This document shows, in pieces, positions 34,285 through 44,575 of a stretch of DNA of 64,000 bases. Location: contig NC_060063.1 in the NCBI RefSeq assembly GCF_020283565.1, positions 37,472,635 to 37,536,634 on the forward strand, read 5' to 3'. The notes beneath the pieces were generated by a model that searched no databases, was not told the DNA's origin, and worked only from the letters and a program-made list of their open reading frames with translations. The position numbers were made by a program, and so were the translations under genes. Position 1 is the first letter of the stretch. Every line of letters starts with the position of its first letter. This stretch comes from Trifolium pratense. Taxonomy: Eukaryota; Streptophyta; Magnoliopsida; Fabales; Fabaceae.

Positions 34285-34727
34285 ATTGGATATAGGCGAG
34301 TCACCGAAAGTCTATGGTGCACAAGTGTCCATGGTGCACACGTGTCTTAAATTGTGCATCATGCACAAGTCACCGAAAACACTATAACGAATACGAATTT
34401 TACAAAATCCACCGTTGGATAGAAAGTTTATATCGTATAGATCATCCATAAATTTTTTTAAAAAAATTGTAAATCATTTGATATGTTATTGAGACCCGTC
34501 AAAATTAACGGTTTATGGATTTTTATTCAATACCGTTAATCTTGATGGATCTCAATAACATATCAAATGATTTTCAAAAAAATTAAAAAATTTATGGATG
34601 ATCGAAACGATATAAACTTTACATCCAACGGTGACTTTTATAAATTTCGTATTCGTTATAAAAATATCGAAGACTTGTGCACCATGCACCACTAAGTGGT
34701 GCATGTTAGACAAAGCCATTGGATACA
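34285..34727. mobile_element. Mutator-type long-TIR MITE (about 423 bp)
   Basis: attggatata (34285-34294) and attggataca (34718-34727) flank a long foldback. gtgcacaagtc-type ends and an inner arm ttatggatgatc pair with their complements across a centre near 34500. The 9-10 bp duplication and long arms fit Mutator MITEs. Confidence 0.75.
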
Positions 34728-34765
34728 ATATAAACTTCACATGATGCATGTCTTAAGAAGTACGG

Positions 34766-34882
34766 TATTTCCTCTAATTTTAAATATAAGTAAAAAAGTA
34801 ACTCTTTAGATATAGATTCATCGATTATTCAATAAATTGAAAATATTATTATTTTTGTTTATATTGAAAACCGAATGAAGTA
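34766..34882. mobile_element. Stowaway-like MITE (113 bp)
   Basis: TA at 34766-34767 and 34881-34882 flank inverted ends (tttcctctaattttaaatat and attgaaaaccgaatgaag). Confidence 0.6.
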
Positions 34883-35938
34883 AAAACCTTGTACATTTCG
34901 TATATCCTGCACTAGACTCACAATGAACTAATTAACAATTATGCACTACAGAAAATGGCACACACTCGAGGTTGTGGCGATGAGGGGGAAGATACCTACA
35001 ACTGTTAGGGCAGTGGGTTTAGGGGTGTTAATAATGGCAACCTCTTTGCACTGCAATTGCAGTGTGTATGATTGCATCGTAATTGCATCAGACGATTTCA
35101 ATCATGCTAGTGTAAATATTTTCACTTAAAAATTAAAATTTATGAATCTCGACTCTCAATTTGTGCCAAATCAATGATTTTTTTTACCCTTAACAATCTT
35201 TTAATTATGTATTTCAAGCACCTTCGAATTAGTTATTCCGTAATAAACTGAGACAATGCTATCGTGACGTAGTGGTGTAATTTGATTAATTTCGTGAAAA
35301 TTAAAAATGATTTCACACCACAATAGTCGCAATGCACGTCGTAGCAACCATAATGATCACAATCGCAACGAACGCATCCATCAACAACCGCAATTTAAAA
35401 ACATTTATGCAACATATGGATAGGGCCGACCACAAGTGCAGTAGATTTCAATTTAAAGTTTTACTTGTGGTTTACTATGTTACAAAAAAAAAAAAAGTTA
35501 ATTGCTTAGTATTGATGACAACAATATAGAATGATCATTTTTTTTTTAATGATCACTTGATACAATATGAAGACTTGATCGACAAATTTGCTTCAAAACT
35601 ACTAGAATGAAGGTTTTTTTAAGCAACAAAAAGGTATTTTATTATGGAAAATGCTAAACAGTGCACCGGAGCACTGATTAAGCATTTAAAAATATAAATT
35701 CTACCTCCAACTGTGTGCATTCAATACCTCAAAATTATCAAAAGTTGTCTTTTTCAATATTTATTTTAAGCTCATGACCCTTTTATTATTGTTGAATAAG
35801 GATAAAAGGTATTTTAAGTTTGAGATATCATCCTATGTCTTGTTGGTCAAGAGTAAGTTAGAGCTTTCATTGTTTCATTATGTATTCATTATAAAACACT
35901 ATTTTTTTTAAAAAAAAAATTGAATACGATACATACAA
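34883..35938. other. Intergenic with a possible Mutator-type end at 35.64 kb
   Basis: No gene is supported. ggaaaatgctaaacagtgc (about 35645) followed by ggagcactga resembles a terminal motif of a legume Mutator-like repeat, but no partner end was found. The segment at 35290-35400 shares a short repeat with 11.5 kb. Confidence 0.4.
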
Positions 35939-36494
35939 TAGGGATGGCAAAAAAACCTAAACCCGAGAGATCCACCCGAACCCAAACTCAAGTCAACGGG
36001 CGAAACCCGATTTGACTGGGTTTGAGTTTGGGTTCGGGTGACACCCGATAATATGGGTGTGGGTTTGGTATCAGTCAAACCCACACCTGAAACCCATACA
36101 CCCACCCAAAATATTTTATAATTACCTAATTATCCCCATAGTTTCCCTCAATTTTCTTGGAAGACCTTAAATTTTAGTTGTAATTTAATTTCTTGAAGTC
36201 TATGTTGTAATTTCTTGAAAGTTTATGTTTGAATTTCCTTGGAAGACCTTAATTTTAGTTGTAATTTAATTCAAAGTCTATGTTGGAATTTAATTTCTTA
36301 AATTTGCAAATTATTTTCAAATGTGCTGCGGGTTTGGGTTTGGGTGGAAAAAACCCGAATCCAATGAGTGTGGGCGTGGGTGTTGTTTTGCCACCCGAAC
36401 AACCTTTGGGTTTGGGTTTGGGTTTGGGTGATGATTTCGGGTGTGGGTTTGGTAAGTGTCAAACCCGCACCCATGGGCGCCCGTTGCCATCCTA
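35939..36494. mobile_element. hAT-type MITE with TAGGGATGGCAA ends (556 bp)
   Basis: Left end TAGGGATGGCAA and right end TTGCCATCCTA form a TIR. Both flanks inside are rich in GGGTTTGGGT / ACCCAAACCC motifs. The 8-bp flanks (acatacaa, atatacat) do not match well, so the duplication has decayed or a border is off. Confidence 0.65.
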
Positions 36495-37030
36495 ATATAC
36501 ATGCATATACATATTTAAAAATCATTTCACAGTTGTTTACATAAATTATCTCAAACAATTTTGTAATTGGGAAAATGTTGGATTTAGCGAAAAACAGTTT
36601 CACGACATGAGGTGGCATATTGTAATTGGTTTTTATCACACACACCCACCTTGATTTCCGTCAAAGGTACAACAGTTTGAAATTATTAATTACACCTTTC
36701 GTGATAAAAAAATTCGTTTGATATAGCAATGCTCTTGTAATTGTTTATGTCAGTTGAATAACTCAAATAAATCAATCCAAATTAATTCCAAGACAGAAGA
36801 GTTTGAGCAGAGGCGTTGAATGACGCTCAAACATGGTTTTGAAGACACTTTGTTACAGTAGGTAATGGTCACTACTTGAGTTTTTCTATTAGAACTCAAA
36901 ATTTCTTTAACTTAAGGTTAAACTTTCTTAAACTTAAGGTTAAACATATCTTTGTCCGTCTCCTTTGATAAAAAAAAAAACGCTTCCAAGATTGCTTCAT
37001 AATTTCATTTCCAAAATTTAGGCAAAGCTG

Positions 37031-37141
37031 TACTCCCTTCAGTTTTATATATAAGAAAAAATATATTATAGTCTAGATTCATTAATTTTATAATTAATCT
37101 AAAAAGTAAAATTTTTCTTATATATAGGACTAGATGAAGTA
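37031..37141. mobile_element. Stowaway MITE (107 bp)
   Basis: TA duplications flank ctcccttcagttttatatat at the left and atatataggactagatgaag at the right, which are inverted. CTCCCT ends and the TA target are characteristic of Stowaway. Confidence 0.8.
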
Positions 37142-37236
37142 TAAGAAATATTATATCAGTGGCAAAAGCAATGATCGATGTACAAAAAATGTCTTTTTAA
37201 ATTTTTTTTATATTGCATGGTTTGGTGTGTAGCTAG

Positions 37237-37638
37237 TAATGGTAAAATGAAATTGGATTTTTTTAGGGTGGATCAAAGAATATGATTTTTTTTTCTTCAA
37301 TTTGAAGTATTTTGAAAAGAAAATTCTTGCTGGAGATTGGGATGAGTGTTAGAATTACTTCAATGGCTTTAAGAAAATCAATAAAAATCAATACTCAAAC
37401 AAGATGATTTTCGAAATAAGGAAGCAAAAATACTACGAAGCCTTGGACAGGTATTGACAGTTGTTGATATATTCTTGTGAATAATTACCAACTGTCAGTA
37501 CCTATCCAAAACTTCATAGTATTTTTGCTTCCTAATCTCGAAAACCATCTTCATAGAGTATGATATTTATTCATTTTGGTAAAGTCATTGAGGTACTTCT
37601 CATACTTATCTCATTCTCCAACAAAACTTTTCTCTAAA
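37237..37638. repeat. Foldback of a TOPLESS CTLH fragment, copy 1, truncated at the Helitron border
   Basis: The plus arm (about 37247-37455) reads FFNLKYFEKKILAGDWDE and KMIFEIRKQKYYEALDRY with stops, resembling TOPLESS residues of the CTLH domain. The minus arm (about 37485-37632) encodes the same region, KMVFEIRKQKYYEVLDRY. The right arm stops at ctctaaa (37638), where the Helitron begins. Confidence 0.7.
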
Positions 37639-37642
37639 CTAG

Positions 37643-37830
37643 TCGGCCACCCGTGCGTTGCACGGGTTCGGCGGAACACCATTTATATATCAATCATGGA
37701 TGTTATCAATCATGGATGTTGTTGACCATGATAAATTAAACAACCACATTATTATTCGGCCCGTGTGTTGCACCGATTTGGAGTAACGCCATATATATAA
37801 CAATCATGGATGCTATGGGCCAAGAAAGTT
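37643..37830 (-). repeat. Duplicated Helitron 3' end sequence
   Basis: cggccacccgtgcgttgcac...caccatttatatatcaatca (from 37643) has a degenerate second copy, cggcccgtgtgttgcaccga...gccatatatataacaatcat, at about 37758-37812. Confidence 0.6.
37649..37667 (-). terminator. Helitron 3' terminal hairpin
   Basis: An 8-bp GC-rich stem with a 3-nt loop lies just inside the CTAG end. It is the element's replication terminator, not a transcription terminator. Confidence 0.8.
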
Positions 37831-39560
37831 AGCCATAAGCATATGGAAATTAAGCAAATTTGTTCATTTCACATTTAGGGTTGAACTGCAATTTAATTGC
37901 AAGATCATTCATCGTATAAGGTGTCGTGCCTAGTGGAAAGAAAACATAGGCACTTAGTTGAAAGTGATCTCACCTTGCTATCACAAGCCAACTAACCTAT
38001 GAAATACTGGGATCATGCCTGTTTTCCTTATAAAGAGAGTTCCCTACATCTGTGTTGGAGAATAAGTCATCCTACTATGTTCATCCAAATAAACAACCCC
38101 GCTATAAGGCGCAAAATAGGATCATTAAGATGAAGCATTCCAAAAAGCATAAAATTCAAGTTTGGTACAGATATTACAACACAAGATTAAAAACAAAGAA
38201 AAGCAAGATAGTTCCAAAGTTAAATAGTGGGAATTCTAGAGCATATAATGATGCTGACTTTGATAGAATATCTTCCGACGGCTGGATGTTGAATGAGCAT
38301 AGAGTGCTTGATTCCCTGCATATTCATTATTTGAAAATTCAGTAGTAAAACAAACAAATGAAAAATAAGAGATAAAATAGCAACCATTTGTTTAGTGGTA
38401 TGTACCTAGCAAAGGGGTGCAACTTTGATTCCACCCGTTTTATTCATCTCATTTATTCTACCACTTTTTTCCATATATAATAACTATCTCTTCTCTTTAA
38501 TCTTCACTTCATTCCATTTGCTATATTTGCTACTACATATTTATCATCATTTGCCTTTTCACCGTGTCAACTTCTTAATCTGAAACAATTGCAGGGCATT
38601 GATGTTGAGTAGATATGAAGGTTAAGAAAGTAAACAAAAATCTGATGTAAATAGAAACTTATAGAATTATCATATTGAAGCTAGGACAAAATATAGAAAA
38701 TGTGTTTAACACCTTTAAGCAATATCTTATAGTACATAAACATAATCATCCATACAATGCTAAACTGGACAATAAACTCAATTTCCATAGAAACAGTGTT
38801 TAAGACCAATTATTTTTTATGTAAATAAAAAGTAAACATGTATAATTGGTTGGTTGTATACATATCGGCAATCCTTTTCAGTTTCACTCAATCTTGTCCA
38901 AAGAAAATTCATAGCCAACTGACATTCAGTATTGGAATGGGGACAAAAAAACCAATCAACTAACTTACATCAGAAATTTCCTATGAAAACCAAAAGAAAT
39001 TCAAAAAGTGAGAAGTAATATGTATCTATTTACAATTTTTTGGTAGATGTTGCAACCTCTGCCACCACAGGCACTGTCATGGTCAAACACATCGAGAGAA
39101 AGATTAAAGAAAAGAAAATTGAGAGAAAGGTACTTCAGTGGCTATTGCAGAAATTTCAAACACATTTGTCATTGGAATCTTGTGTGAAAAATAAACTCAT
39201 TCATCAATAGGCCATGCTAAAACTTAATTATCTAGCAGCAACCAATTCAAAAGCACTCCTAACCAAACTGCAAAAATTGATCTACTTCACACAATTCACA
39301 AAATCAGAAACAGAATTCCAATATTTCAAAACGTGTAAAACCAAGCCTATTGCAAAAGCTTCAAAAAAGCAAATGATGATAGAAAAAATTGATCAACTTT
39401 GGGAAAAACTCAAAGTGAAAAATTTATGCATAAATTAACATCTCATACCAGTGCGCAAAGCTCAAACAATATGAAATAGTGCATAGTGCATATCATACAA
39501 TACAACGACAAAGATGCGATGCTACTAATAATTAAATGTCCAATACCTAATACCTAATTA
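37831..39560. other. Helitron interior, no parent gene identified
   Basis: The 97-codon plus-strand frame at 38052-38345 is not recognised. The phrase tgccaccacaggcactgtca (about 39060) might be an exon on the minus strand, but I could not match it. Confidence 0.4.
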
Positions 39561-39562
39561 TA

Positions 39563-39845
39563 TGCATCCCCTGCAGCAAGGAGCACCAACTTTTCTACAT
39601 TTAGAGAAGACAACAACCTCTCTATGCAAGAGAACATCACTTGAAAATAACCCTACAATGGAAAATTGCATGTTAATTTGGAAGATGTACAAAGAGTGTT
39701 ATTAATCCACTTTTTCAATGAGTCATTCCTGAATTACAATAAATTGCTTACTTTTCCTTGATGCTCTCTACTTGTAGCAACCAGGGGAAGCTCAGCAATG
39801 TTGCAGCCAAAACTCCTAAGAAGCCCAGCAGATACTACGACAGAA
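39563..39845 (-). pseudogene. Captured fragment of an IDM1-like acyltransferase / PHD-finger gene
   Basis: Exon 39752-39845 reads SVVVSAGLLRSFGCN, then AELPLVATSREHQGK. Exon 39563-39652 continues GYFQVMFSCIERLLSSLN, then VEKLVLLAAGDA. Both have GT/AG borders and the introns are retained. The pattern matches the GNAT-like acyltransferase region of plant INCREASED DNA METHYLATION 1-type proteins. The fragment is about 60 residues and cannot act as an enzyme. Confidence 0.7.
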
Positions 39846-40319
39846 CTGCAAAGTATGATACATACAAAGTCAGCTTAACAAAAATTAAGAACTCAGGAAA
39901 ATAACAAAGCATAGAAAACCACATGCTTCACAATTAAAACAATGCAATACATTCCCCCGAATTCTTGGCCAGAAATAAAAACCAGAGAGGAAAATTTATG
40001 AATTATAATTATTAATATAGTATATGACTTAAGGTGAAAATTCCAAAAGTGAATAATGGTTACTCAAAAGAGTGGTACTCTAGCTATTGAGTTCAATATT
40101 TTTGATCAGAATGGGGCACCTTTGATGTCAGATTCTATGGTAGAGTCGTCATTGTCCCTTCGTTGTGTGCTCTGCGCTGCGGTAAAATAAAAATGGTAAG
40201 TAATTTTCATGGAAATGAGTGTAATTAATCTATTAAACACGTAAACAAAGGCAAGGAAATAAGTGTAATTAATTCGAAACACTAAACAGACTCCACATGA
40301 ATCTCGGCAGAAATGATAC

Positions 40320-40618
40320 CTCTTCAAGCTGCACAATAGGCTGAGAAGCCCCAGCAGAATCCAAAGGAAGAATGTTAAAAGGTGCATAAATTTCCGTCTA
40401 TTTCTGGACATCTCTAGCAGCTGCAATAATCTGAATAAACAATAAAATTCAAAGATGATACTGAATCCTCCAAAATATAAATGCCGAGAGAAAATCAACG
40501 CAACAACTACGCAATTTTCAGATATGACTAACCTCAGGAGCAACTTCTTCAAGTTTCACAGTCTTTTTAATAGCAGAAAGCACTTCAAAACGCACGCTAG
40601 CAGTCTAGTAAGCTTTAC
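40320..40618 (-). pseudogene. Captured fragment of a callose synthase gene (two exons, two stops)
   Basis: Upstream exon (about 40618-40533) reads KAY-stop-TASVRFEVLSAIKK, then TVKLEEVAPE, with TAG at 40605-40607. The next exon (40430-40320) reads IIAAARDVQK-stop-TEIYA, then PFNILPLDSAGASQPIVQLEE, with TAG at 40398-40400. This is the N-terminal region before the vacuolar-import-like domain of plant glucan (callose) synthases, where PFNILPLD is conserved. The intron is retained. Two point nonsense changes show decay after capture. Confidence 0.75.
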
Positions 40619-40733
40619 CAATAGAAAACCTAATTCTTATCAGTTTCCTAGTAGTACAATAGAAAACCTTTAATCAAAACAATAAAACAAAGAAGTTGCA
40701 ATGAGAAAAAGACAATTAAGACCAATTCATTAC

Positions 40734-40850
40734 CTCCGAAGCAGCGACATCAATGAAACTAAACTTCTCAAATATTTTTTTAAATTCTTCATCCATGCCT
40801 TCATATAGGTCTAACTTCTCTGGTACATACTCAACAAATCATCTTTTACC
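40734..40850 (-). pseudogene. Captured exon of splicing factor SF3B2 (SAP145)
   Basis: The minus strand reads VEYVPEKLDLYEGMDEEF, then KKIFEKFSFIDVAASE, ending at a GT donor (40733). The EYVPEK...DEEF-KIFEKFSF pattern is conserved in plant SF3B2. The upstream border shows a 1-nt shift before VEY. It is a single-exon remnant. Confidence 0.75.
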
Positions 40851-41440
40851 TATAACAATAAAAGAGATTATTTACTATGACAAAGAAATTGTTGCATACT
40901 TATTAAAACACTAAAAATTGTTTCAAACTTTTAAATTTGTCATTGTTCCGTCAATCAAACTTATTAAATTTGTCATCATTCATAATCAAGAAGATAATGA
41001 CATGATAAAACTTCTATTGTTTGTAACTTAAGTAGAATGTATATTTAATCCAAATAACTATAACTCAAATTGATGGGATGAGGCTTCTATTTCTTTGCAA
41101 GAAGATGATGAACAAATCAGCAAGAAGGATACAGGAAAAATAGAAGAAAACCCAGCAAAGAAACAGAAAAACATAAACCAAACCTAAAATTGAGAACCCA
41201 AAAATTGAAACTGAGCTGCCTCTTTCATAGAGCCTGCAAAAAACAACACAGAAAACGAATTAGAGAGATTAATATTCACAAATTGAGAAAGATGAAATCT
41301 AGAAGAACTCAACCATTTGCTTGAATTGAACCATTTAAACGTAAAAAAAAAAAAAAAAAGAAGCACTGCCATTGTTCAGTTACTAAGTAGAATCAGAAAT
41401 ATGTCATTGTTCAGTTACTCATCTTAAGGTTACACTTACA

Positions 41441-41700
41441 TTTAATCCTTATGGTGGGAAAATGAGTGAGATTTCTGAGGCGGAAACACCGTTTCCGCAT
41501 AGAGCTGGTAAATTGGAAAGAGGAAGGTAATGATGTTGCGAATCAATATTTAGATCGGCTTCGAAACCTCTATGATTACATGACACCTTACATGTCAGAG
41601 TCACCAAGAAGTTCATATTTGAACTATAGAGATGTTGATTTAGGTGTCAATGCAGATACGAATGTTGGTTATGAAGAAGCCAGTATTACAGCAATGGCCG
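41441..41700 (+). pseudogene. Captured fragment of a berberine-bridge-enzyme-like oxidase
   Basis: The plus strand reads FNPYGGKMSEISEAETPF, then PHRAG, followed after a frame change by LVNWKEEGNDVANQYLDR, then NLYDYMTPYMSESPRSS and YLNYRDVDLG. These are hallmark C-terminal motifs of FAD-linked BBE-like enzymes (PYGG, PHRAG, YMTPY, YLNYRD). A small internal deletion removes the KIQY region and shifts the frame at about 41510. It lies opposite in strand to the other captured exons. Confidence 0.8.
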
Positions 41701-41826
41701 CACAACCATCAACACAATATATCCTGAATGACAATAAGAAAACGTCAAACCAATGAAAGCTAAGATCAATTTATGAAATATTAGGAAAATAAATTGGAAA
41801 TTATGCTTATAGCAATCTACACATAC

Positions 41827-42010
41827 CGGTGGATTTACCATCAATAATTACATCTCCCATATCCAACTGAAAAGAAAAAAAAAAAAAGGTTACGAAAAAG
41901 AATACTATACATGGGAAAAATTATATGCAGTAATTAACCTGCCAATATCCTTTTCTTGTCACAGGTACATAAGTGTGATTTCCCTTGTAGTGAGCAAATT
42001 CCGGCGCCAA
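41827..42010 (-). pseudogene. Captured fragment of an aspartic protease gene (two exons)
   Basis: Exon one (to 41939) reads HYKGNHTYVPVTRKGYWQ with a GT donor. Exon two (41866-41827) continues LDMGDVIIDGKSTG, again followed by GT. This matches plant A1 aspartic proteases around YVPVTxKGYWQFxMGDVLI. Upstream on the minus strand a run IGGPTMILFSKDPRPYLH (about 42060) is open but not recognised; it may belong to another captured gene. Confidence 0.7.
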
Positions 42011-42635
42011 GTGAAGATACGGTCTCGGATCCTTAGAAAATAGTATCATTGTTGGACCACCAATCCAGTTCCTCTCCATCTCACTTCTCTAACCCTGTTT
42101 TAATGGGTAATAACACAAAATTTTCAACTTTAATAATACAATATCAACACACAAAATTACTAACATGACACACAACACAAACAATCCAACCTCAAAATCA
42201 AAAATAAAAACCACCAAAATCTACCTTGGATAATGGATTGGGTGCAATTTTGCAGGAGAAACTATTTTATCAAACTCAAAAACATAATAACCTTGAATCA
42301 TCAAAAATATATAATTAGGTCCAAAATAACCTACTTTCTTGTTAAATCTAACCTAAATCAACAGAAATAGAATAGGAAAACATTAGTCTAGTTTGCTAGT
42401 ATGATTTCATTATAATTATAAATCATAAAAATGGTACCAGGTTTTCTGCACTGTAGAATGAAATGGTGAAAACAAAAACTACACAAAATGCTGGACAAAA
42501 GAAAGAGAACGATAGCAAGATCGCATTTTAGTGATCATAATGAATACATACATACTACAGACCATCTAAGTTTTTTAAATTTCATCAATATATTATCATT
42601 TCAACAAATGTAACACACTCAAATCAAGTGCAAAC

Positions 42636-42890
42636 CTGGGCTACTACACAAAGAAGCTCCTCATGAGACAAGACAGCTGTTTTGTGAAATCGCTTATAGA
42701 GATCAGCTCCAAATGAACGGTGTGGTAGCCAGTCAGCTGGAGCAAAATTGACTACCTCTGCACAATTCAGACCTGAAAACACAAAGAATACAGATGATAT
42801 ACTTTAGATTGTATTTAAGCTGGTAATTTTTGGATGGAGATATGGGGAAAGTAATAACAAAATTTCCAGGCTCCCGGTGAACATTAACAA
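42636..42890 (-). pseudogene. Captured fragment of a KDM5/JMJ17-type JmjC histone demethylase
   Basis: Exon 42772-42636 reads GLNCAEVVNFAPADWLPH, then FGADLYKRFHKTAVLS and HEELLCVVAQ, with AG and GT borders. Upstream, at about 42885-42843, REPGNFVITFP is present, the motif that precedes it in the JmjC domain. Together they match the end of the JmjC domain of plant JARID1/KDM5-type demethylases. The intervening SYHGGFN part is lost. Confidence 0.8.
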
Positions 42891-44120
42891 TTAAAAGATA
42901 AGTGCCAAAGAATGAATACATACAAAGAGAAGACAATGATAAACAAAAGCAGTAGTGCTGAAGTATAGATTTCCAGGAAAACATCAAATCTGTATATGAA
43001 AGAAAACTAAAAAAACGAAAGATTAAGCAAGTTCATGAGCACATTGACACGATGAACCTGTTGTAACAACAAAGAAACACACATTAGTTAATCAATTAAT
43101 TAAAAATATAATCCAAACCCAAAAGATAATCTCATATTAAAATGAAAATCATACATCACAGTTATGAGAAGAATTCAAGTTTTTTGGAAGTTGAAACTTC
43201 AACTACCTGTGTCCAACACAAACAAACAAACCCCACAAAACATAAATCATTAAAAATCAAAACTTAACTTTGTTTTGCACAAAATAACAAAATTCATCTG
43301 GGGTTTGATTAAGCATAAACCAATTGATAAAAATTCAATTTTATCATTGAAATGCTTTCTGCAAAAATTAAAATTAAAAAAAAAAAAAAACGAAAACAGT
43401 TTGAAAGAGAGGAGATTTTTCTAGTCACGTGAGTTTATTGACATCCAAAGATCCAATTTCATGGAGGATTTCAAACATGCAAGATCAAAATTTGAGGAAT
43501 TGAAATTTGGGGGTTAGGGTTGATGATTTTCGACCTACCTGAGAGGAAGAATAATTTGATTCTGATGACGGCGGCATCACCAAAAGCGGATAGGACGTTC
43601 TGATTCGGAGATTGATTTGTAGGTGGTGGTGGAGGTTGTGGTGGATGCGGTGGTGAAGGACGAGATGGTGAGGGCAGAGAGATATTAAGAACGGTTGAGG
43701 GAAAAAAGAGATGGAAGTGATTAGACTTTCCGGTGGTGGTTGCTCGCCGGAATCTGGGGATGGGGATGAAGATGCATGGTGTTCTTGTTGTTCATGGTGA
43801 ACAACATTAGATGGTGAGAAGAGAAAGAGAGAGAGCGCGTGAGAAGAGAGAGAAAGAAACAACTCAAATGAAAAAAAAATTGAGAAAAAAGAAATATATA
43901 AAATGAAATAGAAACCCTGGATGATGCAGATAGATGTCAAAGGCTAATTGGGCAAGGATTAGGGTTTCTAATAAGCAAAGATTTAGGGCTTTCAAGACAG
44001 CCTTGTAACCTAGGTGTGTCAAAATCTTATTGGATGACAGAGAAAAATGGCAAAGCACAATTGGGTGAAGATTAGGGCTTCAGATTTCCATTGATTTAGG
44101 GTTGGCAAAACTGCCTTGCC
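42891..44120 (-). other. Helitron 5' interior, no parent gene identified
   Basis: A possible first exon, MPPSSESNYSSSQ followed by GT, occurs on the minus strand near 43576-43535, preceded by a Ser/Pro/His-rich open frame (43485-43940). I cannot assign it. It could be the 5' leader and promoter of a captured gene. Confidence 0.35.
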
Positions 44121-44135
44121 TTTAGTATAATAAGA

Positions 44136-44575
44136 TAATGGTAAAATGAAATTGGATTTTTTTAGGCTGGATCAAGAATATGATCTTTTCTTCAATTTGA
44201 AGTATTTTGAAGAGAAATTTCTTGCTGGTGATGGGATCATCGTGAGAATTTCTCACCTCAATGAATTTACGAAAATCAATAAAAATCAATACTCAAATAA
44301 GATGGTTCTCGAAATTATGAAACAAAATTATTATGAAGCCTTAGATAGGTGGTGACATATATTCTTGTGAATTATTAACAACTGCCACTACCTATCCAAA
44401 ACTTCATAGTAATTTTGATTCTTAATATCGAAGACCATCTTCGTAGAGTATCAATTTTTATTTTTGTAAGGCCATTGAGGTACTTTCTCACACTCATCCC
44501 ATTCTCCAGCAAAGAATTTCCCTTAAAAATACTTCAAACTTAAGAAGATATCATATGCTTGCTCCAGCCGAGCAA
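44136..44575. repeat. Foldback of a TOPLESS CTLH fragment, copy 2 (complete)
   Basis: The plus arm (44146-44355) is open for 69 codons, reading RLDQEYDLFFNLKYFEEKFL, then NEFTKINKNQYSNKM and EIMKQNYYEALDRW. It corresponds to the TOPLESS LisH/CTLH segment. The minus arm (about 44390-44575) is an imperfect reverse complement of the same sequence. The ends pair: GGCTGGATCAAGAATATGAT with ATATCATATGCTTGCTCCAGCC. It directly adjoins the Helitron. Confidence 0.75.

Larger units (their letters stand above)
37639..44135 (-). mobile_element. Non-autonomous Helitron (6.5 kb) with captured gene fragments
   Basis: On the minus strand the element starts TCTTATTATACTAAAGG (44135 downwards) and ends CTAG (37642-37639). 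It is inserted between A and T. A GC hairpin, acccgtgc-gtt-gcacgggt (37649-37667), lies 6 nt inside the CTAG end. These are the defining Helitron features. No Rep/helicase coding is present. The interior carries exons, with splice borders, from at least six different host genes, most on the minus strand, which agrees with Helitron gene capture. Confidence 0.8.

Noticed and set aside
36298..36645. 115-codon minus-strand ORF with repeated TQTQTQ
   Set aside because: It reads through ACCCAAACCC-type repeats of a hAT MITE; not a gene.
37227..37237. CTAG before TPL copy 1 as a second Helitron 3' end
   Set aside because: No GC hairpin lies upstream, so the four-base match is likely chance.
39214..39438. 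74-codon plus-strand ORF
   Set aside because: Lys/Leu-rich AT-driven frame inside the Helitron, no match to a known domain.
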